DNA of 64,000 bases from Pseudomonas sp. IAC-BECa141 (GCF_020544405.1 NZ_CP065410.1:434001-498000); one strand, 5' to 3'. Numbered from the stretch's first letter, positions 9,292-21,110 are shown. Notes: a model not told the origin generated them from the sequence alone. Numbers and translations: made by a program.

Positions 9292-10074
9292 ATGAAAAAG
9301 GCGTCCCTTGCGGGCGCCTTTTTTGTGTCCGCGATTTGGCTCTCCGCCGCCCAGGCCTTCTGCCCGGCACCGTCTGGTCTGGACGGTGCCACGGTGCAGC
9401 GGGTGGTCGACGGCGACACCCTGCGCCTGAGCGACGGGCGCAATGTGCGGATGATCGGCCTTAATACGCCCGAACTCGGCAAGCAGGGTCGTAGCGACGA
9501 GCCGTTTGCAGTGGCTGCGCGCAAGCGTCTCGAAGCGCTGGTCGCCGAGAGCGACGGGCGGGTTGGTCTGCACCTTGGCACCCAGCCCAAAGACCATTAC
9601 GGCCGAACCCTGGCCCACGTTTTCAGCGCCAAGGGTGAGAACCTCGAAGCGCAAATGCTCGCCGATGGTCTCGGTTTCCAGGTCGCGGTGGCGCCGAATG
9701 TCGATCTGATCGATTGCCAGCAAGCTGCCGAGCGCCGTGCGCGACAGGCCGGGCTCGGCCTGTGGAAGCGCTCACCTGTACTGAAAGCAGAGCAGATCGA
9801 GCGCTCTGGTTTCGCGCTGGTCAGTGGTCGTGTGAGCAAGGTTCAGCGCAATCGTGGCGGAATCTGGATCGAGTTGCAGGACAAGCTTGTACTGCGCGTT
9901 GCACCCAATCTGCTGGATCGCTTCGATGTCGCCGCTCTGCAGGCGTTGAAGGGCAAGCAGATCGAGGCCCGTGGCTGGGTGGTGGACCGTTCCCGGCGCG
10001 GTGGGCTGAATTCAGGTCAGGCGCGCTGGCTGTTGCCGTTGACCGATCCTTCGATGCTTCAGCCGTCCCGTTGA
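9292..10074 (+). CDS. Secreted thermonuclease (SNase-like) family protein
   Basis: A 260-residue protein with an N-terminal signal peptide (MKKASLAGAFFVSAIWLSAAQA, cleavage likely before FCPAP) and a staphylococcal-nuclease fold: VVDGDTLRLSDGRNVRMIGLNTPE, then HYGRTLAHVF and AARRARQAGLGLW-type segments. The catalytic pattern Asp / Arg-Thr-Pro-Glu is kept as NTPE and YGR. The C-terminal 90 residues (VSGRVSKVQRNRGGIWIELQ) look OB-like. It probably acts in the periplasm or outside the cell on nucleic acid. A Rho-independent terminator overlaps codons 2-11, see that entry. The start is the first ATG and the ribosome site is weak. Confidence 0.88.
   Translation: MKKASLAGAFFVSAIWLSAAQAFCPAPSGLDGATVQRVVDGDTLRLSDGRNVRMIGLNTPELGKQGRSDEPFAVAARKRLEALVAESDGRVGLHLGTQPKDHYGRTLAHVFSAKGENLEAQMLADGLGFQVAVAPNVDLIDCQQAAERRARQAGLGLWKRSPVLKAEQIERSGFALVSGRVSKVQRNRGGIWIELQDKLVLRVAPNLLDRFDVAALQALKGKQIEARGWVVDRSRRGGLNSGQARWLLPLTDPSMLQPSR
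9295..9323 (+). terminator. Rho-independent terminator of rpmE inside the nuclease signal-peptide codons
   Basis: AAAAAGGCG and GCGCCTTTTT arms around a short loop, followed by T residues, 44 bases after the rpmE stop. It overlaps the signal-peptide coding sequence of the downstream gene. Confidence 0.8.
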
Positions 10075-10258
10075 GTAAAAAGTTGTAGACATTTTTTCTG
10101 TCGATTGTGAACAGTCCAGCCCTTGTACGCCGTGGCTCTTGGCCCAAAGTCGTAGGGCAGGGCGCTTGACAGGGGTGACCGGGCAGTCTTGTGGGGACTT
10201 TGCGAGGCGCGTATCCTCGCTGACCAGTCTGTCCAACAGTAAAAAGCGGAATGCCAAA

Positions 10259-11527
10259 ATGTCTGATCTGAAAACTGCCGCTCTCGAATATCATGCCAAT
10301 CCTCGTCCAGGGAAGCTGAGTGTCGAGCTCACCAAGGCCACTGCTACCGCCCGCGACCTGTCGCTGGCCTACAGCCCCGGCGTAGCTGAACCAGTGCGCG
10401 AGATCGCCCGCGATCCTGAACTGGCCTACAAGTACACCGGCAAGGGCAACCTGGTTGCAGTCATTTCCGATGGCACCGCGATTCTGGGTCTGGGTAACCT
10501 CGGCCCACTGGCTTCCAAGCCAGTCATGGAAGGTAAAGGCGTGCTGTTCAAGCGCTTCGCCGGCATCGACGTCTTCGACATCGAAGTCGACTCCGAAAGC
10601 CCGCAAGCCTTCATCGACACCGTAAAACGCATTTCCATCACTTTCGGCGGCATCAACCTGGAAGACATCAAGGCACCCGAGTGCTTTGAGATCGAACGCG
10701 CTCTGATCGAGCAGTGCGACATTCCGGTATTCCACGATGACCAGCACGGCACCGCGATCGTGACCGCTGCGGGCATGATCAACGCTCTGGAAATCGCTGG
10801 CAAAACCCTGGCCGACGCCAAGATCGTCTGCCTGGGCGCAGGCGCTGCCGCCATCTCCTGCATGAAATTGCTGGTGAGCATGGGCGCCAAGGTCGAGAAC
10901 ATCTTCATGGTTGACCGTACCGGCGTGATCCACGCTGGCCGTGACGACCTGAACCAGTACAAGGCCGTGTTCGCTCATCCTACCGAGAAGCGCACCCTGG
11001 ACGACGCCATCGAAGGCGCTGACGTATTCGTCGGCCTGTCGGGCCCGAACCTGCTGAGCGCCGAGCAACTCAAGCGCATGGCGGCCAACCCGATCGTCTT
11101 CGCTTGCTCCAACCCTGATCCGGAAATCTCCCCGGAACTGGCTCACGCCACCCGTAACGACGTGATCATGGCCACCGGCCGTTCGGACTACCCGAACCAG
11201 GTCAACAACGTACTGGGCTTCCCGTTCATCTTCCGTGGTGCTCTGGACGTTCGCGCCAAGCGCATCAACGAAGAAATGAAGATCGCTGCCGCCAACGCCC
11301 TGAAGGACCTGGCCAAGCTGCCGGTGCCGAAGGAAGTCTGCGCCGCCTACGGCGTTGATGCGCTGGAGTTCGGCCGTGAGTACATCATTCCGAAGCCGAT
11401 GGACGCACGCCTGATCACCGTCGTCTCCGACGCTGTGGCCAAGGCCGCGATCGAGACCGGTGTGGCGACCCTGCCGTATCCGAAGAACTACCCGCTGAAA
11501 AGCGTGGATGACGTGTTCAACGGCTAA
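10259..11527 (+). CDS. NADP-dependent malic enzyme (short form)
   Basis: A malic enzyme converting malate to pyruvate and CO2 with NAD(P)H formation. The 422 residues correspond to the catalytic part only; the phosphotransacetylase-like domain of long MaeB proteins is absent. Recognisable are [10 protein letters not shown] near the N terminus, the metal/substrate block [13 protein letters not shown], the Rossmann segment [17 protein letters not shown] and the late block [11 protein letters not shown]. The ATG at 10259 is chosen by homology; the frame runs open for 120 bases further upstream without a family match. A strong terminator follows. It stands alone between the nuclease gene and convergent mrcA. 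Confidence 0.95.
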   Translation: MSDLKTAALEYHANPRPGKLSVELTKATATARDLSLAYSPGVAEPVREIARDPELAYKYTGKGNLVAVISDGTAILGLGNLGPLASKPVMEGKGVLFKRFAGIDVFDIEVDSESPQAFIDTVKRISITFGGINLEDIKAPECFEIERALIEQCDIPVFHDDQHGTAIVTAAGMINALEIAGKTLADAKIVCLGAGAAAISCMKLLVSMGAKVENIFMVDRTGVIHAGRDDLNQYKAVFAHPTEKRTLDDAIEGADVFVGLSGPNLLSAEQLKRMAANPIVFACSNPDPEISPELAHATRNDVIMATGRSDYPNQVNNVLGFPFIFRGALDVRAKRINEEMKIAAANALKDLAKLPVPKEVCAAYGVDALEFGREYIIPKPMDARLITVVSDAVAKAAIETGVATLPYPKNYPLKSVDDVFNG

Positions 11528-11550
11528 GTCGTTGTAGCGCATCAACCGAA

Positions 11551-11580
11551 AGCCCCGGCTCGTGAGAGTCGGGGTTTTTT
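11551..11580 (+). terminator. Rho-independent terminator of the malic enzyme gene
   Basis: AGCCCCG and CGGGGTTTTTT arms with an inner CTC/GAG pairing and a terminal T run, 24 bases after the stop codon. Confidence 0.88.
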
Positions 11581-11611
11581 TGTGCCTGTTGATTTTGGGG
11601 TGATCTTAAGG

Positions 11612-11709
11612 GCCTCTTCGCGGGCAAGCCCGCTCCCACAGAGTTTTGTGGCGTTCACAAATGGAGCGTACACCCGGTTACTGCGGGAGCGGGCTTGTCC
11701 GCGAAGAGG
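11612..11709. repeat. REP-type inverted repeat pair
   Basis: CCTCTTCGCGGGCAAGCCCG at the left matches the inverse complement of CGGGCTTGTCCGCGAAGAGG at the right. It lies in the gap between two convergent genes, flanked by their terminators. Confidence 0.88.
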
Positions 11710-11741
11710 AGGGCCCGGACAACACAAAATGAACAGGCAAT

Positions 11742-11779
11742 AAAAAGCCCCGCACTTCAATCGAAGGCGGGGCTTTTTA
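11742..11779 (-). terminator. Rho-independent terminator of mrcA
   Basis: AAAAAGCCCCGC and GCGGGGCTTTTT arms with A and T runs on both sides, 18 bases beyond the mrcA stop. The symmetry would allow it to stop transcription from either side. Confidence 0.88.
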
Positions 11780-11796
11780 GCGGTTCAGGATCAGGA

Positions 11797-14244
11797 TCAG
11801 AACAGATCGATCGGCGCCTGCTCATCTGCCGGCAGCGGGCTGCCCGGCACGGTGCCATTGCCGATCTCGTTGACCGACGGCGGCGTGTCCTCGGCCTTGA
11901 ACAGCTCGAAGTACGCACCCGGTGTGCTCGGCGAGGCTGCACGGCCGCTGACCGGATCCACCCGCAGGCTGAGGATGCCTTCCGGCTCTGGCTGGACGTG
12001 CGGCGGCTTGTCCTTCAGCGCGGCGCTCATGTAGTTCATCCAGATCGGCAGTGCCACGGTGCCGCCGAACTCCCGGCGACCGAGGCTTTCCGGCTGGTCG
12101 AAACCGGTCCACACGGTGGTCACGTAATCGGCGTTGTAACCGGAGAACCACGCATCCTTGGATTCGTTGGTGGTACCGGTTTTGCCCGCGATGTCGCTGC
12201 GGCCCATGGCCAGTGCACGACGGCCGGTGCCGAGCTTGATCACGTCCTGCAGCATGCTGTTGAGGATGTAGGTGGTACGGCCATCGACGATGCGCTCGGC
12301 GACTGCCGGTGCTTGCGGCACAGCGGCGCTGCCCGGCGCTTCACCCGGAACCGGTGCTGCGTCGACGGTGATCGATTGGGTCGCCGGTGCCGCAATGCCG
12401 TCGGTGGCCGCGCCGCCCTGCGGTACGGTCGGCGGGTTGGCGACGAAAAGCGTCTCGCCGTTGCGGCTTTCGATCTTGTCGATGATGTACGGAGTGATCT
12501 TGTAACCGCCGTTGGCGAAGGTGCTCCAGCCGGTGGCGATTTCCATCGGCGTCAGGGTCGCGGTGCCCAGTGCCAGCGAAAGGTTTGGCGGCAGGTCCTG
12601 CTTGTTGAAGCCGAAGCGGGTGATGTAGTCGATGGTCTTGCCTACGCCCATCGCCTGCAGCAGGCGGATCGAAACCAGGTTGCGCGACTTATAGAGCGCT
12701 TCACGCAAACGGATCGGGCCGAGGAACGTGTTGGTGTCGTTCTTCGGACGCCAGACCTTGTCCAGGTATTCGTCGACGAACACGATCGGCGCATCGTTGA
12801 CCAGGCTGGCGGCGGTGTAGCCGTTATCCAGCGCGGCGCTGTAGACGAACGGCTTGAAGCTCGAGCCCGGCTGACGCTTGGCCTGCATCGCGCGGTTGTA
12901 GTTGCTCTGCTCGAAGGCGAAACCGCCGACCAGCGAACGGATTGCGCCGTTCTGCGGATCCAGCGACACCAGCGCGCCTTGTGCCTGTGGGATCTGGCTG
13001 AACTTGAGCGAATTGTTCGGCTGGCGTTGCACGCGAATCAGATCGCCGACCTGCGCCACATCCGACGGCTGACGCGGGTTGGCGCCCATGCTGTTGGTAT
13101 TGAGGAACGGGCGGGCCCATTTCATGGTGTCCCACGCCACGTGCTCTTCGCCGGTGCGGGTCAGTACCTGCAGGCCGTTCTTGTCGACCTGGGTGACGAT
13201 GGCCGGCTCAAGGCTGCTGATGGTGCGTTGCTTGGTCAGTTCGGTGGCCCAGGCTTCGCGGGTCTTGCCCGGCAGGCGCGATTCAGGGCCACGGTAGCCG
13301 TGACGCTGATCGTAGGTCATCAGGCCTTCGTGCAGCGCGGTGTTGGCCATTTCCTGGAGGTTGCTCGGCACCGTGGTGGTGACGCGGAAACCTTCGGTGT
13401 ACGCGTCGCTGCCGTAGCGGCCGACCATTTCCGCACGGGCCATTTCGGCGATATACGGCGCGTTCACTTCCGGGGTCGGCACGTGATAGCTGGCGTTCAG
13501 TGGCTCGTTGACCGCGGCGGTGTAGTCGGCTTCGGTGATCTTGCCGAGCTTGTACATGCGGCCAAGGATCCAGTCGCGACGCTCCTTGCTGCGCGCCGGG
13601 TTGGCCAGCGGGTTGAAGCGCGACGGGGCTTTCGGCAGGCCGGCGATCATCGCCATCTGCGCCAGGCTGACATCGCGGATCGACTTGCCGTAATACACCT
13701 GCGCCGCCGCCTCGATGCCGTAGGCGCGGTTGCCCAGATAGATCTTGTTCACGTACAGCTCGAGGATCTCGTCCTTGGTCAGCTGTCGTTCGATCTGCAG
13801 CGCCAGGAGGATTTCAGTGGTCTTGCGCGAGAAGCTGCGTTCGCTGGTCAGGAAAAAGTTTTTCGCCACCTGCATGGTGATGGTGCTGCCGCCGGACTGG
13901 ATGTGCCCGCTTTTGACCAGTTGGGTCGCGGCGCGCATCAGGCTGCTCGGATCGACGCCGTAGTGATTGGCGAAGTTGTCGTCTTCAGCACTTAGTAACG
14001 CATTGATGAAATTGGGGGGAATGTCGGCGAAACGGATCGGTGTACGGCGCATTTCGCCAAATTCTGCGATCAACTTGTTGTCGCTGCTGTAGACCCGGAG
14101 CGGAATCTGCAACTGAATGCTTCTCAGCGCCTCCACAGATGGCAAACCCGGACTAAGGTAAAGAAACGCGCCGCTGAGACCTAAAAGCAGTCCGCAGAAA
14201 ACGGCGACGATGGACCAACCGAAAAATTTCAGCAGACGAATCAA
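11797..14244 (-). CDS. mrcA: Penicillin-binding protein 1A (bifunctional glycosyltransferase/transpeptidase)
   Basis: A class A PBP of 815 residues that polymerises and cross-links peptidoglycan at the inner membrane. One N-terminal membrane helix (about 9-30) is followed by the GT51 domain with catalytic Glu about 87 (SAEDDNFANHYG) and GGSTITMQVAKN. An OB-like insert follows, then the transpeptidase with SSFK near residue 460, an SRN triad segment, and KTGTT near 686. The start is TTG at 14242-14244; no better in-frame ATG lies nearby. Also called ponA in Pseudomonas. Divergent from pilM, as in PAO1. Confidence 0.97.
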   Translation of the reverse strand: MIRLLKFFGWSIVAVFCGLLLGLSGAFLYLSPGLPSVEALRSIQLQIPLRVYSSDNKLIAEFGEMRRTPIRFADIPPNFINALLSAEDDNFANHYGVDPSSLMRAATQLVKSGHIQSGGSTITMQVAKNFFLTSERSFSRKTTEILLALQIERQLTKDEILELYVNKIYLGNRAYGIEAAAQVYYGKSIRDVSLAQMAMIAGLPKAPSRFNPLANPARSKERRDWILGRMYKLGKITEADYTAAVNEPLNASYHVPTPEVNAPYIAEMARAEMVGRYGSDAYTEGFRVTTTVPSNLQEMANTALHEGLMTYDQRHGYRGPESRLPGKTREAWATELTKQRTISSLEPAIVTQVDKNGLQVLTRTGEEHVAWDTMKWARPFLNTNSMGANPRQPSDVAQVGDLIRVQRQPNNSLKFSQIPQAQGALVSLDPQNGAIRSLVGGFAFEQSNYNRAMQAKRQPGSSFKPFVYSAALDNGYTAASLVNDAPIVFVDEYLDKVWRPKNDTNTFLGPIRLREALYKSRNLVSIRLLQAMGVGKTIDYITRFGFNKQDLPPNLSLALGTATLTPMEIATGWSTFANGGYKITPYIIDKIESRNGETLFVANPPTVPQGGAATDGIAAPATQSITVDAAPVPGEAPGSAAVPQAPAVAERIVDGRTTYILNSMLQDVIKLGTGRRALAMGRSDIAGKTGTTNESKDAWFSGYNADYVTTVWTGFDQPESLGRREFGGTVALPIWMNYMSAALKDKPPHVQPEPEGILSLRVDPVSGRAASPSTPGAYFELFKAEDTPPSVNEIGNGTVPGSPLPADEQAPIDLF

Positions 14245-14345
14245 GGCTTTTGGACATCCACGGCAAAGAATGAATTGGGCGACAGGGTTCCGGTTAACAC
14301 AGAACGACCCGCGCCGGCAGTAAAAAGCGGAAAAAAACGCTGGGC

Positions 14346-14376
14346 ATTATAAGCACTTTTCCGCTGAGGGCGTCAT
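14346..14376 (-). promoter_or_regulatory. Candidate sigma-70 promoter of mrcA
   Basis: On the minus strand a perfect TATAAT -10 box lies about 100 bases before the mrcA start. The -35 match (ATGACG, 19-base spacer) is weak. Confidence 0.4.
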
Positions 14377-14432
14377 TTGCGCTTCTGTCAAGACGGGGCG
14401 AGGGAACGCAATGCGCATTACAGAGTCCGTAA

Positions 14433-15523
<1,091 letters not shown>

Positions 15524-15524
<1 letters not shown>

Positions 15525-16090
15525 TGGCGCGGATCAACCTTTTACCCTGGCGCGAAGAGCGCCGCGAAGAACGGCGCAAACGCTTCCTGCTGGTCTTGAT
15601 TGGTGTGGTGGTCGGTTCGGTGGGGGCAGTGCTCATTGCCGATCAGATCATCAGCGCCGCCATCGCCCGGCAGGTGGCGCGCAATGACTACATTGGCAAG
15701 CAGATCGAAGTAATCGACGAGCGGATCAAGCAGATCAGCGAGCTCAAGGCCCGTCGTCAGCAACTGGTGGAGCGCATGCGCATCATCCAGGACTTGCAGG
15801 GCAACCGGCAGATCAGCGGGCGGATCTTCGATCAGCTGGCGCGCACCTTGCCTGACGGGGTGTATTTCACCGATGTGAAAATGGTCGGCAAGACCCTGTC
15901 GATCAGCGGTGCAGCGGAGTCCAACAATCGCGTATCCGACCTGATGCGCAACCTCGACGCGTCCGATTGGTTCGACGCGCCCAACCTCAATGAAGTGAAA
16001 GCCACCACCGCCGGCCAAGTGGATCAGGCCAATGTCTTTCAACTGACCGTTCGCCAGACTCGACCCAGGCTCGAGGAGGGCGAGCAATGA
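15524..16090 (+). CDS. pilN: Type IV pilus assembly protein PilN
   Basis: A 188-residue bitopic inner-membrane protein. The conserved N-terminal motif ARINLLPWREERREERRKR binds PilM in the cytoplasm. A membrane helix at about 22-44 leads to a coiled-coil segment (IEVIDERIKQISELKARRQQ) and a ferredoxin-like periplasmic domain. Its ATG overlaps the pilM stop by one base and its end overlaps pilO by four. Confidence 0.97.
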
Positions 16091-16710
16091 AGCCGTCCGA
16101 GTGGCTGCAAAGCCTGCGCAATGTCGATTTCAACGACCTGGACACCAGCAACATCGGCTCCTGGCCGCCAGTGGTCAAAACTCTGGCCGGCGGGCTGTTG
16201 ATGGTGCTGGTCCTGGCGCTTGGCTATAACTTTTACATCAGTGACCTGGAGAACCAGCTCGAGCTCAAGCGTGAGGAGGAGACGACTCTCAAGGAGCAGT
16301 TCGCGAGCAAGGCGCGCATGGCGGCTAATCTGGAGCTGTACACCCAACAGATGAAAGAGATGGAAAACTCGTTCGGCGTACTGTTGCGGCAACTGCCCAG
16401 TGACACCGAAGTGCCGGGGTTGCTGGAAGACATCACCCGCACCGGGCTGGGCAGCGGTCTTGAGTTCGAGGAGATCAAGCTGCTGCCGGAGGTCACCCAG
16501 CAGTTCTACATCGAGCTGCCCATCCAGATCACCGTGACCGGTGCCTATCACGACCTCGCGACTTTCGTCAGCGGCGTGGCCGGTTTGCCACGGATCGTCA
16601 CCCTGCACGATTTCGAGCTGGCGCCGGCCAATCCCGAAGGCGGACCGAAGTTGCGCATGAGCATCCTCGCCAAGACCTACCGCTATAACGACAAGGGGCT
16701 GCAGAAATGA
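16087..16710 (+). CDS. pilO: Type IV pilus assembly protein PilO
   Basis: A 207-residue partner of PilN with a cytoplasmic N terminus, a membrane helix at about 37-56 (VKTLAGGLLMVLVLALGYNF), a charged coiled coil and a periplasmic domain with FGVLLRQLPSDTEVPGLLED. PilN/PilO heterodimers link PilM to the secretin lipoprotein PilP. It overlaps both neighbours by ATGA junctions. Confidence 0.97.
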   Translation: MKPSEWLQSLRNVDFNDLDTSNIGSWPPVVKTLAGGLLMVLVLALGYNFYISDLENQLELKREEETTLKEQFASKARMAANLELYTQQMKEMENSFGVLLRQLPSDTEVPGLLEDITRTGLGSGLEFEEIKLLPEVTQQFYIELPIQITVTGAYHDLATFVSGVAGLPRIVTLHDFELAPANPEGGPKLRMSILAKTYRYNDKGLQK

Positions 16711-17231
16711 GCCCGGTCCGTTTTATCGCCTTGTCGGCATTGGTATTGATGCTCGGTGGTTGTGGCGGCGATGACTTCAGCGACCTCGACGCTTATATGA
16801 ATGAAGTGCGTCTGCGCCCGCCGGGCAAGATCGAGCCGACCCCGACCTTCCGCTCCTTCCCTACGTTCACCTATAGCGCTGCCAACCTGCGCAGTCCGTT
16901 TTCGCGCCAGTTGCGGGTCGACCTGGCCGGGCAGAAACATGGCTCGCGCGACGTAAAACCCGATCCCCACCGGGTCAAGCAATACCTCGAAGGCTTCAAC
17001 ATCGAGCAATTCGAAATGGTCGGCACGATTGCCAACGCCTCAGGTTCCTTCGCCCTGCTGCGTGGGGCGGGTGGCGTCCACAGGCTCAAGGTCGGCGATT
17101 ATCTGGGCCGCAACGACGGGCGCATCGTCGCCATCAGTGCTTCACAAGTCGATGTGGTGGAAATCGTTCCGGATGGCCAGGGTGCCTGGCTTGAGCGGCC
17201 GCGCACCATTCCTTTGAAAGAGCATTCATAA
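16707..17231 (+). CDS. pilP: Type IV pilus lipoprotein PilP
   Basis: A 174-residue inner-membrane lipoprotein. The signal peptide ends in lipobox LGGC with the lipidated Cys near residue 20 (LVLMLGGCGGDD). A disordered stretch is followed by a small beta-sandwich domain (FEMVGTIANASGSFALLRG to GDYLGRNDGRIVAI) that contacts the PilQ secretin. Fifteen bases separate it from pilQ. Confidence 0.96.
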   Translation: MSPVRFIALSALVLMLGGCGGDDFSDLDAYMNEVRLRPPGKIEPTPTFRSFPTFTYSAANLRSPFSRQLRVDLAGQKHGSRDVKPDPHRVKQYLEGFNIEQFEMVGTIANASGSFALLRGAGGVHRLKVGDYLGRNDGRIVAISASQVDVVEIVPDGQGAWLERPRTIPLKEHS

Positions 17232-17245
17232 GTGGAAGTCGAACA

Positions 17246-19324
17246 ATGAACAGGATTTTCTCCACCCTCGGTTTTTCGCTATGGATAGCGCTGCTTTCGC
17301 CGATGGTACAGGCAGCCAATCTGAAGGCGCTGGACGTCGCGGCACTGCCGGGCGACCGGGTCGAGCTGAAGCTGTCGTTCGACGGCCCGCCCCCGCAACC
17401 TAAAGGCTACACCACCGATTCGCCGGCAAGGATCGCCCTCGATCTGCCGGGGGTGGCCAGTCAGCTGACGAGCAAGACTCGCGACCTGGGCAGCGGCAAT
17501 GCCCGCACGGTCACGGTAGTCGAGGCCAATAACCGGACGCGGCTGATCATCAGCCTGACGCAACTGGCACCTTACGACACCCGGGTCGAAGGCAATACGG
17601 TGTTCGTGGTGGTCGGGCAAGGCAGCAAAGTCGCTGCACCGCGTACGGCGGCGCGTGCACCGCGCGCAGCACCTGTGGCCGCGCCAGTCCGCACGTTTAC
17701 GCCGACTGCCAGAGCCATTCGCGGCGTGGATTTCCAGCGTGGCACGGCGGGCGAGGGCAATGTGGTCATCGATTTGTCCGACCCGGCCATCGCTCCGGAC
17801 ATCCAGGAGCACGACGGCAAGATCATGCTCAATTTCGCCCGTACCCAATTGCCCGAACCGCTGCGGGTACGCCTCGACGTCAAGGATTTCGCCACCCCGG
17901 TGCAGTTCGTCAATGCCGGTGTCAGCGGTGATCGGGCGACGATCACCGTCGAACCCAGCGGTACGTTCGAGTATTCCACTTACCAGACCGACAACAAGCT
18001 GACCGTCAGCATCCGCCCATTGACCATCGATGACCTGCAAAAGCGCAACGCCGACCGCAACAGCTACAGCGGCGAAAAGCTCTCGCTCAACTTTCAGGAC
18101 ATCGATGTGCGTTCGGTGCTGCAACTGATCGCCGATTTCACCAACCTCAATCTGGTGGCCAGCGATACGGTGCAGGGCGGCATTACCTTGCGCCTGCAGA
18201 ACGTGCCGTGGGATCAGGCGCTGGATCTGGTGCTCAAGACCAAAGGCCTGGACAAGCGCAAGGTCGGCAACGTGTTGCTGGTGGCGCCCGCAGATGAGAT
18301 TGCAGCGCGGGAACGGCAGGAACTGGAGTCGCAGAAACAGATCGCTGAGCTGGCGCCGTTGCGCCGCGAGCTGCTGCAAGTGAACTACGCCAAGGCTGCG
18401 GACATCGCCAAGCTGTTCCAGTCGGTCACCAGCGCCGAGGCCAAGGTCGACGAACGGGGTTCGATCACCGTCGATGAGCGGACCAACAACATCATTGCCT
18501 ACCAGACCCAGGATCGCCTCGACGAGCTGCGGCGGATCGTGGCGCAACTGGATATTCCGGTGCGTCAGGTGATGATCGAGGCGCGGATCGTCGAGGCCAA
18601 CGTCGACTACGACAAGAGCCTGGGCGTGCGCTGGGGCGGCTCGATCCAGAACAAGGGCAACTGGAACACTTCCGGGGTCAGCAACGGCTCTTCGACCACC
18701 ATTGGCACGCCGGGCAGCACCAGCACCAACTCGCCGTTCGTCGACATGGGTACAGTCAACAACACGTCCGGGATCGGCATCGCATTCATCACCGACAACG
18801 TCTTGCTGGACCTTGAGCTGACCGCGATGGAGAAAACCGGCAACGGCGAAATCGTCTCGCAGCCCAAGGTGGTCACCTCCGACAAGGAAACCGCGAAAAT
18901 CCTCAAGGGCACCGAGATTCCGTATCAGGAAGCCAGCTCCAGCGGCGCTACGTCGGTGTCCTTCAAGGAAGCGTCGCTGTCGCTGGAAGTGACGCCGCAG
19001 ATCACCCCGGACAACCGCATCATCATGGAGGTGAAGGTCACCAAGGACGAACCGGATTACCTGAACAAAGTGCAGGATGTTCCGCCGATCAAGAAGAACG
19101 AGGTCAATGCCAAGGTGCTGGTGAACGACGGCGAGACCATCGTGATCGGGGGCGTTTTCTCAAATACTCAAAGCAAGGTCGTAGATAAGGTGCCATTTCT
19201 TGGCGATGTGCCGTATCTTGGCCGCCTTTTCCGGCGTGATGTGGTTTCGGAGAAAAAATCCGAGCTGCTGGTATTTCTCACTCCGCGTATCATGAATAAC
19301 CAGGCGATTGCTGTGAGTCGTTGA
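17246..19324 (+). CDS. pilQ: Type IV pilus outer-membrane secretin PilQ
   Basis: PilQ forms the gated outer-membrane channel for the pilus. It has 692 residues: a signal peptide (to about residue 25), two AMIN-type peptidoglycan-binding regions ([20 protein letters not shown] and a second from about 160), an STN/N0 domain ([20 protein letters not shown]), an N1 domain, and the C-terminal secretin core with [38 protein letters not shown] and the final [15 protein letters not shown] block. Ala/Pro-rich linker near 130-150. Last gene of pilMNOPQ; aroK begins four bases later. Confidence 0.97.
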   Translation: MNRIFSTLGFSLWIALLSPMVQAANLKALDVAALPGDRVELKLSFDGPPPQPKGYTTDSPARIALDLPGVASQLTSKTRDLGSGNARTVTVVEANNRTRLIISLTQLAPYDTRVEGNTVFVVVGQGSKVAAPRTAARAPRAAPVAAPVRTFTPTARAIRGVDFQRGTAGEGNVVIDLSDPAIAPDIQEHDGKIMLNFARTQLPEPLRVRLDVKDFATPVQFVNAGVSGDRATITVEPSGTFEYSTYQTDNKLTVSIRPLTIDDLQKRNADRNSYSGEKLSLNFQDIDVRSVLQLIADFTNLNLVASDTVQGGITLRLQNVPWDQALDLVLKTKGLDKRKVGNVLLVAPADEIAARERQELESQKQIAELAPLRRELLQVNYAKAADIAKLFQSVTSAEAKVDERGSITVDERTNNIIAYQTQDRLDELRRIVAQLDIPVRQVMIEARIVEANVDYDKSLGVRWGGSIQNKGNWNTSGVSNGSSTTIGTPGSTSTNSPFVDMGTVNNTSGIGIAFITDNVLLDLELTAMEKTGNGEIVSQPKVVTSDKETAKILKGTEIPYQEASSSGATSVSFKEASLSLEVTPQITPDNRIIMEVKVTKDEPDYLNKVQDVPPIKKNEVNAKVLVNDGETIVIGGVFSNTQSKVVDKVPFLGDVPYLGRLFRRDVVSEKKSELLVFLTPRIMNNQAIAVSR

Positions 19325-19328
19325 TTCT

Positions 19329-19847
19329 GTGCGAAATTTGATTCTTGTAGGACCGATGGGGGCTGGAAAAAGCACCATCGGCCGATTACTGGCCAAAGAG
19401 CTGCGCCTGCCGTTCAAGGATTCCGACAAGGAAATTGAACTGCGCACGGGCGCCAATATCCCGTGGATCTTCGACAAGGAAGGCGAGCCCGGCTTTCGTG
19501 ATCGTGAGCAGGCGATGATCGCCGAGTTGTGCGCGTTCGACGGCGTGGTGCTGGCGACCGGCGGCGGCGCGGTGATGCGCGATGCCAACCGCAAGGCCCT
19601 GCACGAGGGCGGGCGGGTGGTCTACCTGCACGCATCTGTCGAACAGCAGGTCGGCCGCACCTCTCGCGATCGCAACCGGCCGTTGCTGCGCACCGCCAAT
19701 CCGGAGAAAACCTTGCGCGATCTGCTGGCGATCCGGGATCCGCTCTATCGGGAAATCGCCGATCTGGTGGTGGAAACCGACGAGCGGCCACCGCGCATGG
19801 TCGTGCTCGATATTCTCGACCGCCTGGCGCAGCTTCCGCCCCGTTAA
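19329..19847 (+). CDS. aroK: Shikimate kinase
   Basis: Phosphorylates shikimate at O3 in aromatic amino acid synthesis. 172 residues; the GTG start at 19329 lies four bases after pilQ. Walker [10 protein letters not shown] is at about 9-17, the shikimate-binding DSDKEIE and GGG (ATGGGAVM) motifs follow, and the lid Arg lies in [11 protein letters not shown]. Its placement behind pilQ and before aroB is conserved in pseudomonads. Confidence 0.97.
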   Translation: MRNLILVGPMGAGKSTIGRLLAKELRLPFKDSDKEIELRTGANIPWIFDKEGEPGFRDREQAMIAELCAFDGVVLATGGGAVMRDANRKALHEGGRVVYLHASVEQQVGRTSRDRNRPLLRTANPEKTLRDLLAIRDPLYREIADLVVETDERPPRMVVLDILDRLAQLPPR

Positions 19848-19999
19848 AGCATCGCTCGAAATGCGCTATCCTCGGCGTCCTGTCACAGCCCGCCGAGGTT
19901 GTGGCGGATGGCGTGCGAGCGGCGTCATACCCGCTACAGGCCGCAGACAACCAATAATTCAGGGCAGGACGCCTGCTTCCATCTTCACTGTGGGGACAC

Positions 20000-21100
20000 A
20001 TGCAGACACTCAAGGTCGACCTAGGCGAGCGCAGCTACCCGATTCATATTGGCGAAGGATTACTGGACCAGCCTGAATTGCTGGCCCCGCATATCCACGG
20101 GCGGCAAGTGGCAATCATCTCCAACGAGACCGTTGCGCCGCTCTATCTCGAGCGTCTGACCCGCAGCCTGGCGCAGTTCTCAGTGATTTCCGTGGTGCTG
20201 CCCGACGGCGAAGCCTTCAAGAACTGGGAAACCCTGCAACTGATCTTCGACGGCCTGCTGACCGCCCGTCATGACCGCCGCACCACGGTAATCGCCCTCG
20301 GCGGCGGCGTAATCGGCGACATGGCCGGTTTCGCAGCCGCCTGCTACCAGCGTGGCGTCGATTTCATCCAGATTCCTACCACGCTGCTGTCCCAGGTCGA
20401 TTCGTCGGTGGGCGGCAAGACCGGGATCAACCATCCGCTGGGCAAGAACATGGTCGGCGCGTTCTATCAGCCGAACGTGGTGCTGATCGATACTGCGTCC
20501 CTGAAAACCCTGCCCGCGCGCGAGCTGTCGGCCGGCCTGGCGGAAGTCATCAAGTACGGTCTGATCTGCGACGAGCCATTCCTGACCTGGCTCGAAGACA
20601 ACGTTGACGCCCTGCGCGCGCTGGATCAAACGGCCCTGACCTATGCTATCGAACGCTCCTGCGCCGCCAAGGCTGCGGTGGTCGGTGCCGACGAGAAGGA
20701 AACCGGCGTGCGGGCCACCCTCAATCTCGGCCACACCTTTGGCCACGCCATCGAAACCCACATGGGCTATGGTGTCTGGTTGCATGGCGAAGCGGTCGCC
20801 GCTGGCACCGTGATGGCACTGGAAATGTCCGCGCGCCTCGGCTGGATCAGCGAGCAGGAGCGTGATCGCGGCATCCGCCTGTTCCAGCGTGCCGGTCTGC
20901 CGGTGATCCCGCCGGAAGAGATGACCGAAGCCGATTTTCTTGAACACATGGCAATTGACAAAAAAGTGATCGACGGTCGCTTGCGCCTGGTGCTGCTGCG
21001 CCGGATGGGCGAAGCGGTGGTGACCGACGATTATCCGAAAGAGGTTCTACAGGCCACGCTGGGAGCGGATTACCGCGCTCTGGCTCAGCTTAAAGGTTAA
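20000..21100 (+). CDS. aroB: 3-dehydroquinate synthase
   Basis: Second step of the shikimate pathway: cyclisation of DAHP to 3-dehydroquinate using NAD and a divalent metal. 366 residues. Conserved segments are the nucleotide-binding [16 protein letters not shown], the substrate loop [24 protein letters not shown], and the metal-binding [11 protein letters not shown]. The gap from aroK is about 150 bases without a clear promoter, so aroKB is probably one unit. Confidence 0.98.
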   Translation: MQTLKVDLGERSYPIHIGEGLLDQPELLAPHIHGRQVAIISNETVAPLYLERLTRSLAQFSVISVVLPDGEAFKNWETLQLIFDGLLTARHDRRTTVIALGGGVIGDMAGFAAACYQRGVDFIQIPTTLLSQVDSSVGGKTGINHPLGKNMVGAFYQPNVVLIDTASLKTLPARELSAGLAEVIKYGLICDEPFLTWLEDNVDALRALDQTALTYAIERSCAAKAAVVGADEKETGVRATLNLGHTFGHAIETHMGYGVWLHGEAVAAGTVMALEMSARLGWISEQERDRGIRLFQRAGLPVIPPEEMTEADFLEHMAIDKKVIDGRLRLVLLRRMGEAVVTDDYPKEVLQATLGADYRALAQLKG

Positions 21101-21110
21101 TAAGATTCCG

